Positions 27,701-34,597 of a DNA stretch of 45,035 bases are shown here, one piece after another; position 1 is the stretch's first letter; each line of letters begins with the position of its first letter. The position numbers were made by a program, and so were the translations under genes. The notes below the pieces were generated by a model. That model worked only from the letters and a program-made list of their open reading frames with translations, made no database searches and was not told where the DNA came from. The DNA lies in NCBI GenBank assembly GCA_903891415.1, contig CAITEH010000083.1, positions 1 through 45,035 on the forward strand. The letters run 5' to 3'. Source of the stretch: Candidatus Firestoneibacteriota bacterium. Its GTDB lineage: Bacteria > Oederibacteriota > D2-FULL-39-29.

Positions 27701-27810
27701 ATAAGTTCTGTTTTTAAATACAGCAGACTGATCAAGCCGAGTACCGCGAAAATGAACATAAGCATTATCGTGGTTACCGGCCTTTTGACTGAAAAATCGA
27801 AAATATTCAT
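24718..27810 (-). CDS. RND efflux transporter, HAE1/AcrB family
   Basis: The 1030-residue protein is an inner-membrane proton-driven exporter. It begins with MNIFDFSVKRPVTTIM, typical of the family, and has the two-fold arrangement of transmembrane groups and large periplasmic loops. The proton-relay aspartate pair is present in LVDDSVVVMEN (about residues 405-410). The C-terminal half repeats the pattern (VTAVIGLIMLVGIVATNAIVLID). It follows the adaptor gene by 13 nt in the MarR-TolC-adaptor-RND operon. Substrates cannot be read from sequence, but a drug, bile-salt-like or lipid export role is usual. Confidence 0.95.
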   Translation of the reverse strand: MNIFDFSVKRPVTTIMLMFIFAVLGLISLLYLKTELIPSLTFPNLMVVTEYPGAGPLEVEKGLTRPLETAIRSVSGIKNAKSTSSEGVCVINAEFNWGENLDEATNQIRDRVGRIKNYLPVDAKDPVIIKMDTSGIPVLVMSIRSNPKYDLDVQMINKFCTDNMQPKLERTKGVASVYVIGGRDREIQVNCDKQKLYAYGISLSQVIGKIRLENLNVSAGNIADSADTEFLVRGEGEFKKPQEIENIIVGIKNGAPVYVKDVGKVNDAYADEIGKSKINGSRSISVIVMKETDANTVEVAANVRKALKVIEKEFPEGLGYTINFDTSTIISDSINALVRSALEGAVLAAIIIFLFLGRVNPTLIICISIPISLLIAFTSMYFTGYTINIMTLGGLVIALGRLVDDSVVVMENIFRRRQLGENAYTAAVEGAKEVAVPVISSTLVTVIVFLPIVFAEGMAVQLFKAFGATVFFALTGSLIVAFTIVPMLASKLFNKGIGTHDTDSNTLYERFKRAYGRSLNTALSNKGKVLLILAGVLVLTGIMFSRIGKEFIPSFVSGKYQAVVKLPKGSSLDATEKVVDRVEKELRATCGDNLESISMNVGTSAAARAFRGTASGSESAQVMISLKTGQKSIKDKDLYDALDRAGKENIGAQISMQAAGFSTGSSRPIEVKIYGEDLDLLKRIGADLTDKLKGISGIKSPSSSMEQGLPEFTLSFNRDKLTKYGLTVAQVGAEMTSAVDGGVASIFREAGTESNIRVRLTEKYRKSSKDLLEIPISSPLGFVVPLKDVVDFKNSEGPAQVDRENAKRLVSVTADYAGRDLSAVVADVQKVLDKISLPQGYFYEFGGAEKDRREAFVTLGLTFLMSILLIYMILASLYESFIHPFTVLLSVPFAITGALIALFMTGTPLGVTAVIGLIMLVGIVATNAIVLIDFVIKRRAVEKDKRKAIVEAAETRLRPILMTALATLFALLPIALGKEAGMELQIPMGISVVGGLLLSTFITLYIIPVVYDIFDSLSKKKEEPDATSEG

Positions 27811-27823
27811 TTAATGCCTCTCC

Positions 27824-28762
27824 TTACTTTGTAAGACCGGAATCTCTTACTCTTAACCCGTCTTGAATAACATTAAAGTCGCTGTTTGCGATCAGCTCGT
27901 CCTGCTGCAATCCTTTTTTTATTTCAAGCTCCAGGCCGTCGTCATAGCCGGGTTCCACAAGCGTCTTATTTGCGATCCCGTTCCTGATAACAAAAACATA
28001 GATCTCGCCGGCTTTTTTGATAAGAGCGTTCCTGGGTATGACTACTGCCGCCGCTTTTGTGGCTACAATGATATCTACCTCGGCAGACATACCGGCTTTG
28101 ATAAGCCCGGCTTTATTATCCACAAGGATCTCGACTTTACTGGTATGGCTTACAGGATCCGCGGTCGGCGCGACCGTATAAACACTGCCGTTAAAGATCT
28201 TCTCCGGATAGGCTTCCAATTTGACCTGAGCTGCCTGCCCGGTTTTTATCCTTCCGATATCCGCTTCCACTATGGTAAGAAGTATTTTTACCTTGCTCAG
28301 GTCGCCTACCGAGGCTACCGGAGTGGCGCCTGCCACTGAGCCCATCATGGCGCTGATGGTAGCTCCGACATCAAGATATTTTTTTAGAATAACACCGCCC
28401 GCGGGGCTCTTAACCGGATTCTGGGTAAACTCGTAACCTACCTCATCCCTGTCAACATAGGCGATCACGTCGTCTTTTTTTACGATCTGGCCCTCTTCCA
28501 CCAGGTATTTCACCAGCCGCCCGGAACCCTTGGAATAAATATTGTTCTGTTCAAAAGGGTAAACTGTTCCTATCGAATTAATTTTGTCATTTATTTTAGA
28601 GATCTTTGACCTGACGGTATATATAGGAAGTCCGTCAGATCTTGTTTCCGTACCGGTGCTTGCTCCGGCTTGCTTCTGTGCTTCCTGCTTCTTTCCGCAA
28701 CCGGCAAGTACCAGCACTAATAGAACCGCGGCTGCCGCAAATAACCTTTTATTTCTTGACAT
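27824..28762 (-). CDS. RND periplasmic adaptor (membrane fusion) lipoprotein
   Basis: The start MSRNKRLF is chosen because it gives a clean lipoprotein signal with lipobox VLAGC (Cys22). The mature protein, about 290 residues, has the HlyD/AcrA layout: a lipoyl-like half (GSGRLVKYLVEEGQIVKKDDVIAYVD), a very short hairpin, a second lipoyl half (PVKSPAGGVILKKYLDVGATI), a beta-barrel and a membrane-proximal domain. It links the RND pump to the TolC-like channel. It overlaps the upstream tolC-like gene by 14 nt. Confidence 0.93.
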   Translation of the reverse strand: MSRNKRLFAAAAVLLVLVLAGCGKKQEAQKQAGASTGTETRSDGLPIYTVRSKISKINDKINSIGTVYPFEQNNIYSKGSGRLVKYLVEEGQIVKKDDVIAYVDRDEVGYEFTQNPVKSPAGGVILKKYLDVGATISAMMGSVAGATPVASVGDLSKVKILLTIVEADIGRIKTGQAAQVKLEAYPEKIFNGSVYTVAPTADPVSHTSKVEILVDNKAGLIKAGMSAEVDIIVATKAAAVVIPRNALIKKAGEIYVFVIRNGIANKTLVEPGYDDGLELEIKKGLQQDELIANSDFNVIQDGLRVRDSGLTK

Positions 28763-30116
28763 TTTCTCCTCCAATTCTCCCCATAGCTTTTTTTAGTTTT
28801 GCTTTTGCCAGAATTTGATCATAAAGAGACTGATAATAACTGATCTCTGTTTGAAGATAACTTACTTCGGTATCCAGAACATCAAGATTTGTGGAGAGGC
28901 CCTGCGCGTAACGTTCTTTCACCATGTTCAGGCTTTCTTTTGCCATGCTTATATTTTCGGCTTGCGCGATAATAGTTTTCTCGGTGGCTTCCAGCGTAAG
29001 GAAGGCGCCTTTCACTTCTATATCAATGCCGTCCAGAAGCTGTTTTTTCCCTATTAAAGCCTGTTGCAAATTTCCTTCCGCTTCCGTGTATTTTCCGCTC
29101 GTAGTAAAGCCGTCAAAGATCGGTATCGAAAGTATGCCGCCGGCATCCCAGCCGGTAAACCAGACTGTGTCTTCCGGAGGGAGCTGGGCCCCCATGTTTG
29201 TCGAATAATTTGCCGTAAGCGTAAGCGAAGGCCGAAACCCGGCTGTTGCAATATTCATTGCCGCCCGGGACATCCTGATCCTTTCGTCCATCTGTTTGAG
29301 TTCCACTCTGTTGGTCAGAGCGCTCTTCAGGCAGTCTTCAAGAACAAAAGTTTCTTTCTCGTATTTAAATTCGCCTTTCGCCGTATATTTATTATTGCTC
29401 TCCGCGCCCAGGTTATTGTTAAAACCCATAAGTGCAAGTTCATAACCATTTTTCGCGCTGTTCAGCTGCGGTTCAATATTAGCCAGCTGTACTTTCGCGC
29501 GGAGAAGTTCAAATTTTGATGCCAGGCCGGCGGTATACCTTTTTTCAACCACCGCGACATGGGCCTGCAATGATTTTCTTGTTTCATCAAGGACCTTGAC
29601 CATCTGTGAAGTCATTAAGAGAGAGTAGAACCCGTTCTTTATATCATAAGTAACGTCCTGGATGGTTTTTGTAAGATCTTCATCGGCGATATTCTTATTC
29701 GCCTCGGCGATCTCGACCGCGCCCTGGATCTTTCCCCAGGTAAAGACCGGCCAAACCAGGGAAAGTTTTGCCACGTACATATCTCCCAGCCTGTCCGCGC
29801 TCACATTGGGCATAGCGAAAGCAATATAATCCGTGTTCGGGACACCTGCGGCGTTGAACACCGGAATTTTATAGGGATCGCCATAAACATATCTTGATAA
29901 CGCGGAATTTTTTGTATAGATACCGGTGGCCGAAATCTGCGGGTAGAGTAACCCGGCGGCCGCGGTTAAACTTCCTTCAGCGGCTTGAACCTTTTGCTTT
30001 GCCGAAAGGATCTTTTGATTATGCGTCATCGCGTAATTTAGACTGTTGTCCAGGGTCAACTCTTCCGCCATTAACCCCAAACAAAAAATAAAACTTATTA
30101 ATAATGCTTTTTTCAT
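28749..30116 (-). CDS. TolC-family outer membrane efflux protein
   Basis: The 455-residue protein has a signal peptide ending near LMAEE and two OEP repeats, each a pair of long helices with a short beta segment. Typical pieces are SLNYAMTHNQKILSAKQKV, VEKRYTAGLASKFELLRAKV, and in the second half MVKERYAQGLSTNLDVLDTEV. It forms the outer-membrane channel of the tripartite pump. Its ATGA start overlaps the marR-like stop by 4 nt. Confidence 0.94.
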   Translation of the reverse strand: MKKALLISFIFCLGLMAEELTLDNSLNYAMTHNQKILSAKQKVQAAEGSLTAAAGLLYPQISATGIYTKNSALSRYVYGDPYKIPVFNAAGVPNTDYIAFAMPNVSADRLGDMYVAKLSLVWPVFTWGKIQGAVEIAEANKNIADEDLTKTIQDVTYDIKNGFYSLLMTSQMVKVLDETRKSLQAHVAVVEKRYTAGLASKFELLRAKVQLANIEPQLNSAKNGYELALMGFNNNLGAESNNKYTAKGEFKYEKETFVLEDCLKSALTNRVELKQMDERIRMSRAAMNIATAGFRPSLTLTANYSTNMGAQLPPEDTVWFTGWDAGGILSIPIFDGFTTSGKYTEAEGNLQQALIGKKQLLDGIDIEVKGAFLTLEATEKTIIAQAENISMAKESLNMVKERYAQGLSTNLDVLDTEVSYLQTEISYYQSLYDQILAKAKLKKAMGRIGGENVKK

Positions 30117-30604
30117 TTCCCACCTTCCTTTAATTTACTTTTTTTCTCTATCTTTTCGCTTATCTCCTCTACGATCCCGGCAAATTGTTCCATTGTTTTA
30201 ACAAGACGCTCCTGATCCTCTTTATCAAGAAAGGCCATGAACTGTTTGACATTTTCCTTGTGATGAATTTCAGATTCCGCCATGACTTTTAGCCCTTCTT
30301 TGGTGAACTCTATGAATATCACCCTGCGGTCTTTCCCGTCAGGAGTGCGTTTTACCAGATTATTTTTTACCAGTTTCTCAACAACATGCGTGGCGGTAGG
30401 TAAAGGCATTCCGCAGGAGTTTGCGATCTCCGACATTTTATATCTATTCTTTTCTTTAAAAAGCTGGAGCACCTTAAGCTCTGAAAATGAAAAATTCATC
30501 ATAGGACTATGCTGGCCCGGGTTTATCAACCTGGAATTTATTCCTGGCATAAGCTTCATAAACGAGCGCCTTACTTTTTCTATTCTTTCATATATTTCTT
30601 CCAT
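30113..30604 (-). CDS. MarR-family transcriptional regulator
   Basis: The start MEEIYERIEKV at 30604 is chosen because it lies downstream of the promoter at 30648-30676 and has aggggc upstream; the longer frame up to 30730 runs through that promoter. The roughly 163-residue protein has a winged helix-turn-helix with FSELKVLQLFKEKNRYKMSEIA, PTATHVVEKLVKNNLVKR and the wing DGKDRRVIFIEFTKEG. It is first in the tolC-adaptor-RND operon and probably represses it in cis, with release by a pump substrate. Confidence 0.92.
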   Translation of the reverse strand: MEEIYERIEKVRRSFMKLMPGINSRLINPGQHSPMMNFSFSELKVLQLFKEKNRYKMSEIANSCGMPLPTATHVVEKLVKNNLVKRTPDGKDRRVIFIEFTKEGLKVMAESEIHHKENVKQFMAFLDKEDQERLVKTMEQFAGIVEEISEKIEKKSKLKEGGK

Positions 30605-30629
30605 GCTTGCCCCTATGTTGCTTTCAAGA

Positions 30630-30676
30630 GAAATAGTTTCATGTGAAATGATACCATATGGTTGTATTTTTGTCAA
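30630..30676 (-). promoter_or_regulatory. Promoter and palindromic operator of the efflux operon
   Basis: TTGACA, 17 nt, TATCAT on the minus strand. A perfect palindrome ACCATATGGT lies in the spacer and abuts the -10 box. A second imperfect one, TTTCACATGAAA, lies just downstream around the start of transcription. Both are good candidate MarR sites; which one is bound is not decided by sequence. Confidence 0.75.
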
Positions 30677-30688
30677 GTGGAATAAAAC

Positions 30689-30812
30689 TGAGGGGCAGAA
30701 GAGCAGAGGGTCGGAGGGGCGGCAAAGCAAAAGGCAGAGAATCTGATGTGCAGAAGCACTGTTAAAATAATGTTTTACTTCTCCTCTGCCCTTCCGACTC
30801 TCTGCCCCTCCG
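30689..30812. repeat. GGGGCAGAG-type inverted repeat (family C)
   Basis: Left arm GAGGGGCAGAAGAGCAGAGG and right arm CCGACTCTCTGCCCCTCC are largely complementary around an AT-rich centre. The element fills the gap between glnK1 and the marR promoter. Confidence 0.6.
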
Positions 30813-30814
30813 GT

Positions 30815-31156
30815 CTAGCCTATTGCTTCCGGACCGGTTTCTCCGGTTCTAATCCTCACGCATTCACCCAGGTCCAGCACAAATATTTTACCATCGCCGG
30901 TTTCACCCGTTCGAGCCCCTTTAGTTATCGCTTTTAAGGTCCTTTCCAGGAAGTTATCATTGACAGCTATTTCCAGTTGTATCTTCCGGAGTAAATTTCC
31001 CGTTTCTTTTATCCCCCGGTAAACTTCCGTAACACCTTTCTGCCGGCCATGCCCTAAAACCTCTGAAACGGTCAGCAGGTTGACCTCCTCCTGGTACAAT
31101 TCTTTTTTAACATCTTCAAGTTTATGCGGTTGTATTATCGCGATGACCAGTTTCAT
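30815..31156 (-). CDS. glnK: PII signal-transduction protein GlnK1
   Basis: The start MKLVIAII at 31156 has agaggaggaaata upstream. The 113-residue protein is a PII trimer subunit that binds ATP/ADP and 2-oxoglutarate and blocks AmtB. The T-loop reads [14 protein letters not shown] followed by [10 protein letters not shown]. By direct counting against E. coli GlnB the uridylylation position 51 is Glu, not Tyr, so control is probably through ligand binding only. The C-terminal [18 protein letters not shown] signature is present. It follows amtB1 across a palindromic linker. It differs from GlnK2 at only a few positions. Confidence 0.96.
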   Translation of the reverse strand: MKLVIAIIQPHKLEDVKKELYQEEVNLLTVSEVLGHGRQKGVTEVYRGIKETGNLLRKIQLEIAVNDNFLERTLKAITKGARTGETGDGKIFVLDLGECVRIRTGETGPEAIG

Positions 31157-31180
31157 TATTTCCTCCTCTTTCCTCGTCGT

Positions 31181-31310
31181 CAAAGTTTATAAAGTTTTTA
31201 ACATTTATAATGTTTGTAAGGTTAAAATTCTTTGAAGGATATTAATTGATATACTCCTCCTTGGTGCAAAACTTTATGGACTTTATAAACCTTACAAACC
31301 TTTTGAACGG
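31181..31310. repeat. Family B palindromic linker between amtB1 and glnK1
   Basis: AAAGTTTATAAAG and ATAATGTTTGTAAGG words on the left are complementary to CTTTATAAACCTTACAAACC on the right. A nearly identical copy lies at 33121-33250. If transcribed it forms a long hairpin that could lower glnK expression relative to amtB. Confidence 0.75.
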
Positions 31311-31312
31311 GC

Positions 31313-32539
31313 CTATTCCAGGACCGTATATGCTGTTTCTTTGTGCTGGGTAAGATCCAGGCCGATAGCTTCATCTTTTTCATTTACCCTCACGCCTATT
31401 AGTTTGTCCACAATTTTCAATATCACAAAGGTCGCTATAAGGGAATAAACAAGGGTAAATAATACTGCCCCGAGTTGAATTAAGAATAGTTTCGGGTTGC
31501 CGTTAAAGAGGCCGTCTGCACCTGCCGGGTTGAGGGCTTTACTCGCAAATAAGCCGGTGGCAAGAGCCCCGAAGATCCCTCCTATGCCATGAACACCGAA
31601 AGCATCCAGCGAGTCATCATAACCAAATTTCATTTTTACTACCGTGACCATAAGAAAACAAATTATTGAAACTCCGACACCTATAAGCACTGCCGGAATA
31701 ACTCCCACAAAACCTGCTGCCGGTGTAATGGCAACAAGCCCGGCAACAGCGCCTGTAACCGTGCCGAACATGGTGGGTTTTCCGTTATGCAGCCAGTCTA
31801 TAAGGGCCCAGGTCAGTCCCGCGGCCGCAGCTGCTGTATTTGTAACAACAAAAGCATTTACCGCAATACCGTTGGCGGCAAGCGCGGAACCCGCGTTAAA
31901 ACCAAACCAGCCGAACCAGAGAAGCCCCGCCCCGAGGACCGTAAAGGGAAGATTGTGCGGTGCCACGGCCTGCGGAAAATGTTTTCTTTTACCCAGATAA
32001 AGGGCCGTAACAAGAGCGGCAACCCCGGCATTGATATGAACGACTGTTCCTCCCGCAAAATCCAGGACACCAAGATTGCGGAAAAGCCCGCCGGTACCCC
32101 AGACCATGTGCGCAATAGGATCATAAACAAAGAACGCCCAGAGAAGCGTAAAAACTAAAAATGCCGAAAATTTCATCCTCTCCGCGAAAGCGCCGATAAT
32201 AAGCGCAGGCGTGATCACGGCAAACATCGCCTGGAAGATCATAAAAGCCTGGTGAGGGATGGTCGCCGCGTAATCGGCATAGGGTTCAAGCCCCACACCC
32301 CGCAGCCCGGCCCAGTCCAAAGAACCGATGAAAGCATTACCGGGCGCGAAAGAAAGAGAATACCCGAAGAGCACCCACTGCAGCCCCAAAACACACATTA
32401 TTATGAAACACTGCATCAGCACACCCAGAACATTTTTTCTTCTTACCATACCCCCGTAAAAAAACGCCAGACCGGGGGTCATTAATAGAACCATGGCCGA
32501 CGCTATCAGTACAAAAGCTGTATCACCTGCATTTATCAT
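31313..32539 (-). CDS. amtB: Ammonium transporter AmtB1
   Basis: The 408-residue protein is an Amt/Rh family ammonium channel with about eleven membrane helices and no long signal peptide. The pore twin histidines are in VVHINAGVAAL and FGVHGIGG. The cytoplasmic tail EAIGLDLTQHKETAY is the PII-docking segment. A gene-distal glnK1 follows, the common Amt-PII pairing. Its leader contains an attenuator (32630-32727) and a palindromic insert (32551-32627). It is a close paralogue of amtB2, with long stretches of identical DNA, so the duplication is recent or homogenised. Confidence 0.97.
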   Translation of the reverse strand: MINAGDTAFVLIASAMVLLMTPGLAFFYGGMVRRKNVLGVLMQCFIIMCVLGLQWVLFGYSLSFAPGNAFIGSLDWAGLRGVGLEPYADYAATIPHQAFMIFQAMFAVITPALIIGAFAERMKFSAFLVFTLLWAFFVYDPIAHMVWGTGGLFRNLGVLDFAGGTVVHINAGVAALVTALYLGKRKHFPQAVAPHNLPFTVLGAGLLWFGWFGFNAGSALAANGIAVNAFVVTNTAAAAAGLTWALIDWLHNGKPTMFGTVTGAVAGLVAITPAAGFVGVIPAVLIGVGVSIICFLMVTVVKMKFGYDDSLDAFGVHGIGGIFGALATGLFASKALNPAGADGLFNGNPKLFLIQLGAVLFTLVYSLIATFVILKIVDKLIGVRVNEKDEAIGLDLTQHKETAYTVLE

Positions 32540-32550
32540 ACTTTCTCCTT

Positions 32551-32627
32551 CCCGTAAAACTCACTTTTACGGGGACAGGGCCATGAACCTGACCCTAAAA
32601 AAATAGGGTAATAGTTCATGGTTCCAA
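32551..32627. repeat. Palindromic insert in the amtB1 leader (family A-related)
   Basis: Contains CCCGTAAAA/TTTTACGGG, and CCATGAAC/GTTCATGG enclosing ACCCTA/TAGGGT. It has no counterpart in the amtB2 leader and accounts for the extra distance (about 67 nt) between attenuator and start codon. The words GTTCATGG and CCCTGTCCC relate it to family A at 14008. Confidence 0.65.
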
Positions 32628-32629
32628 TT

Positions 32630-32727
32630 TATAATAAAAATGTCCGGATACCCGCTTCCACGCGGGCTACCCGGACATCTGTGTCCTAATATATTATTTT
32701 ATTCTTCCGGCTTTTTACTTTGCCGGA
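32630..32727 (-). promoter_or_regulatory. ANTAR-type attenuator in the amtB1 leader
   Basis: On the minus strand the order is as follows. P1 is TCCGGC / GCCGGA (32706-32727) with a 10-nt loop that begins AAAG. After 19 nt comes P2, GGAC-ACAGAT-GTCC (32673-32686), a hexaloop with A at position 1 and G at position 4. Then comes a terminator, TGTCCGG...CCGGACA (32641-32677), followed by TTTTTATTAT. The P2 3' strand GTCC is also the terminator 5' arm, so the two folds exclude each other. Confidence 0.8.
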
Positions 32728-32755
32728 CCTACTTTTTTTAGTCTTAAATCGCCAT

Positions 32756-33097
32756 TTAACCTATGGCTTCCGGACCGGTTTCTCCGGTTCTGATCCTGAC
32801 GCATTCACTAAGGTCCAGGACAAATATTTTACCGTCGCCGGTTTCACCTGTTCTGGCCCCTTTCGTAATGGCCTTTATGGTCCTTTCCAGAAAATTGTCA
32901 TTTACCGCTATTTCCAGCCGGATCTTCCGGAGTAAATTTCCTGTTTCCTTAATTCCACGGTAAACTTCGGTAACACCTTTCTGCCGGCCATGCCCCAAAA
33001 CTTCCGAGACAGTTATCAGGTTGACTTCTTCCTGATATAATTCTTTTTTAACATCATCAAGCTTATGCGGTTGTATTATCGCAATGACCAGTTTCAT
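32756..33097 (-). CDS. glnK: PII signal-transduction protein GlnK2
   Basis: The start MKLVIAII at 33097 follows ggaggaagcg. The 113-residue product is nearly identical to GlnK1, differing at scattered conservative positions. It has the same T-loop [14 protein letters not shown] and Glu at position 51. It follows amtB2 across the same palindromic linker found between amtB1 and glnK1. Because the two copies can form mixed trimers, they may be a dosage duplication; no sign of decay is seen in either. Confidence 0.96.
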   Translation of the reverse strand: MKLVIAIIQPHKLDDVKKELYQEEVNLITVSEVLGHGRQKGVTEVYRGIKETGNLLRKIRLEIAVNDNFLERTIKAITKGARTGETGDGKIFVLDLSECVRIRTGETGPEAIG

Positions 33098-33120
33098 CGC
33101 TTCCTCCTCCTTCCTCGTCG

Positions 33121-33250
33121 TCAAAGTTTATAAAGTTTTAACGTTTATAATGTTTGTAAGGTTAAAATTCCTTGAAGGATATTAATTGATATATTCCTCC
33201 TTGGTGCAAAACTTTATGGACTTTATAAACCTTACAAACCTTTTGAACGG
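33121..33250. repeat. Family B palindromic linker between amtB2 and glnK2
   Basis: Near-identical to the element at 31181-31310, including the centre GATATTAATTGATAT, so it was duplicated together with the amtB-glnK pair. Confidence 0.75.
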
Positions 33251-33252
33251 TC

Positions 33253-34479
33253 CTATTCCAGGACCGTATATGCTGTTTCTTTATGCTGCGTAAGATCCAG
33301 GCCGATAGCTTCATCTTTTTCATTTACCCTTACACCCATTAATTTATCCACTATCTTTAGGATCACAAAAGTGCCCGCCAGGGAATAAACAACTGTGAAT
33401 AAAACCGCACCCAATTGAATGAGAAAAAATTTTGGATTACCGTTAAATAAACCGTCAACCCCTGCCGGATTAAGCGCTTTGCTGGCAAATAACCCTGTTG
33501 CAAGAACTCCGATGATACCGCCTATGCCATGAACACCAAAGGCATCAAGAGAGTCATCATAGCTGAACTTAAATTTTACGATCGCCACCATAAAGAAGCC
33601 GATAAGAGAAACGCTTATGCCGATAAGTATCGCAGGAATTACTCCGACAAATCCGGCGGCCGGAGTAATTGCCGCAAGCCCGGCAATGGCTCCCGTTATT
33701 GTACCGAACATGGTGGGTTTCCCGTTGTACAGCCAGTCTATCAGGGCCCAGGTCAACCCCGCGGCCGCACCCGCCGTATTTGTAACAACAAAAGCATTTA
33801 CCGCAATACCGTTGGCGGCAAGCGCAGAACCCGCGTTAAAACCAAACCAGCCGAACCAGAGAAGCCCCGCCCCGAGCACCGTAAAGGGAAGATTGTGCGG
33901 TGCCACGGCCTGCGGAAAATGTCTTCTTTTCCCCAGATAAAGGGCCGCAACAAGAGCCGCTATACCGGCATTTACATGTACCACAATTCCTCCCGCAAAA
34001 TCCTGCACGCCCATACTTTTTAACAGCCCGCCGTTGCCCCAGACCATGTGCGTGATAGGATCATAAACAAGGAACGCCCAGAGAAGCGTAAAAACCAAAA
34101 ATGCCGAAAATTTCATCCTCTCCGCAAAAGCGCCGATGATCAGCGCGGGCGTGATCACGGCAAACATCGCCTGGAAGATCATGAAAGCCTGGTGAGGGAT
34201 GGTCGCCGCGTAACCGGCATAGGGCTCAAGCCCCACACCCCTAAGCCCGGCCCAGTCTAAAGAACCGATAAAAGCATTACCCGGCGCGAAAGAAAGAGAA
34301 TACCCGAAGAGCACCCACTGAAGCCCCAAGACACACATTATTATGAAACACTGCATCAGCACGCCCAGAATGTTCTTTCTCCTTACCATTCCTCCGTAAA
34401 AGAACGCCAGACCTGGGGTCATTAGCAGTACCATGGCCGAAGCTATCAGCACAAACGCCGTGTCTCCCGCATTTATCAT
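33253..34479 (-). CDS. amtB: Ammonium transporter AmtB2
   Basis: The 408-residue product is collinear with AmtB1 and differs mainly by conservative changes in the middle and the last third. The twin histidines (VVHVNAGIAAL, FGVHGIGG) and the PII-docking tail are conserved. It lies downstream of glnN and the small ORF at 34598-34705, behind an attenuator at 34506-34594, so ammonium uptake and assimilation genes form one transcription unit with a regulated stop between them. Confidence 0.97.
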   Translation of the reverse strand: MINAGDTAFVLIASAMVLLMTPGLAFFYGGMVRRKNILGVLMQCFIIMCVLGLQWVLFGYSLSFAPGNAFIGSLDWAGLRGVGLEPYAGYAATIPHQAFMIFQAMFAVITPALIIGAFAERMKFSAFLVFTLLWAFLVYDPITHMVWGNGGLLKSMGVQDFAGGIVVHVNAGIAALVAALYLGKRRHFPQAVAPHNLPFTVLGAGLLWFGWFGFNAGSALAANGIAVNAFVVTNTAGAAAGLTWALIDWLYNGKPTMFGTITGAIAGLAAITPAAGFVGVIPAILIGISVSLIGFFMVAIVKFKFSYDDSLDAFGVHGIGGIIGVLATGLFASKALNPAGVDGLFNGNPKFFLIQLGAVLFTVVYSLAGTFVILKIVDKLMGVRVNEKDEAIGLDLTQHKETAYTVLE

Positions 34480-34505
34480 CTCTTTCCCTCCCTTACTTTG
34501 CTTTT

Positions 34506-34594
34506 AAAAAAAATGTCCGGATAACCGCTACTGTGCGGTTTATCCGGACATCTGTGTCCAAATATTGTCTCAAGGTGCCGGCTGCGTTGCCGGC
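34506..34594 (-). promoter_or_regulatory. ANTAR-type attenuator in the amtB2 leader
   Basis: On the minus strand P1 is GCCGGC-AACGCA-GCCGGC (34577-34594), a 6-bp stem with a hexaloop having A1 and G4. After 17 nt P2 is GGAC-ACAGAT-GTCC (34546-34559), again with A1 and G4. The terminator stem TGTCCGGATAA...TTATCCGGACA (34514-34550) with one bulged A follows and ends in TTTTTTTT (34506-34513). The P2 3' strand is the terminator 5' arm. This matches the established two-hairpin ANTAR target architecture (EutV, NasR). Confidence 0.88.
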
Positions 34595-34597
34595 TTA

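Noticed and set aside
30815..33097. GlnK1/2 Tyr46 taken as the uridylylation site
   Set aside because: Counting from the start shows it aligns with position 46; position 51 is Glu.
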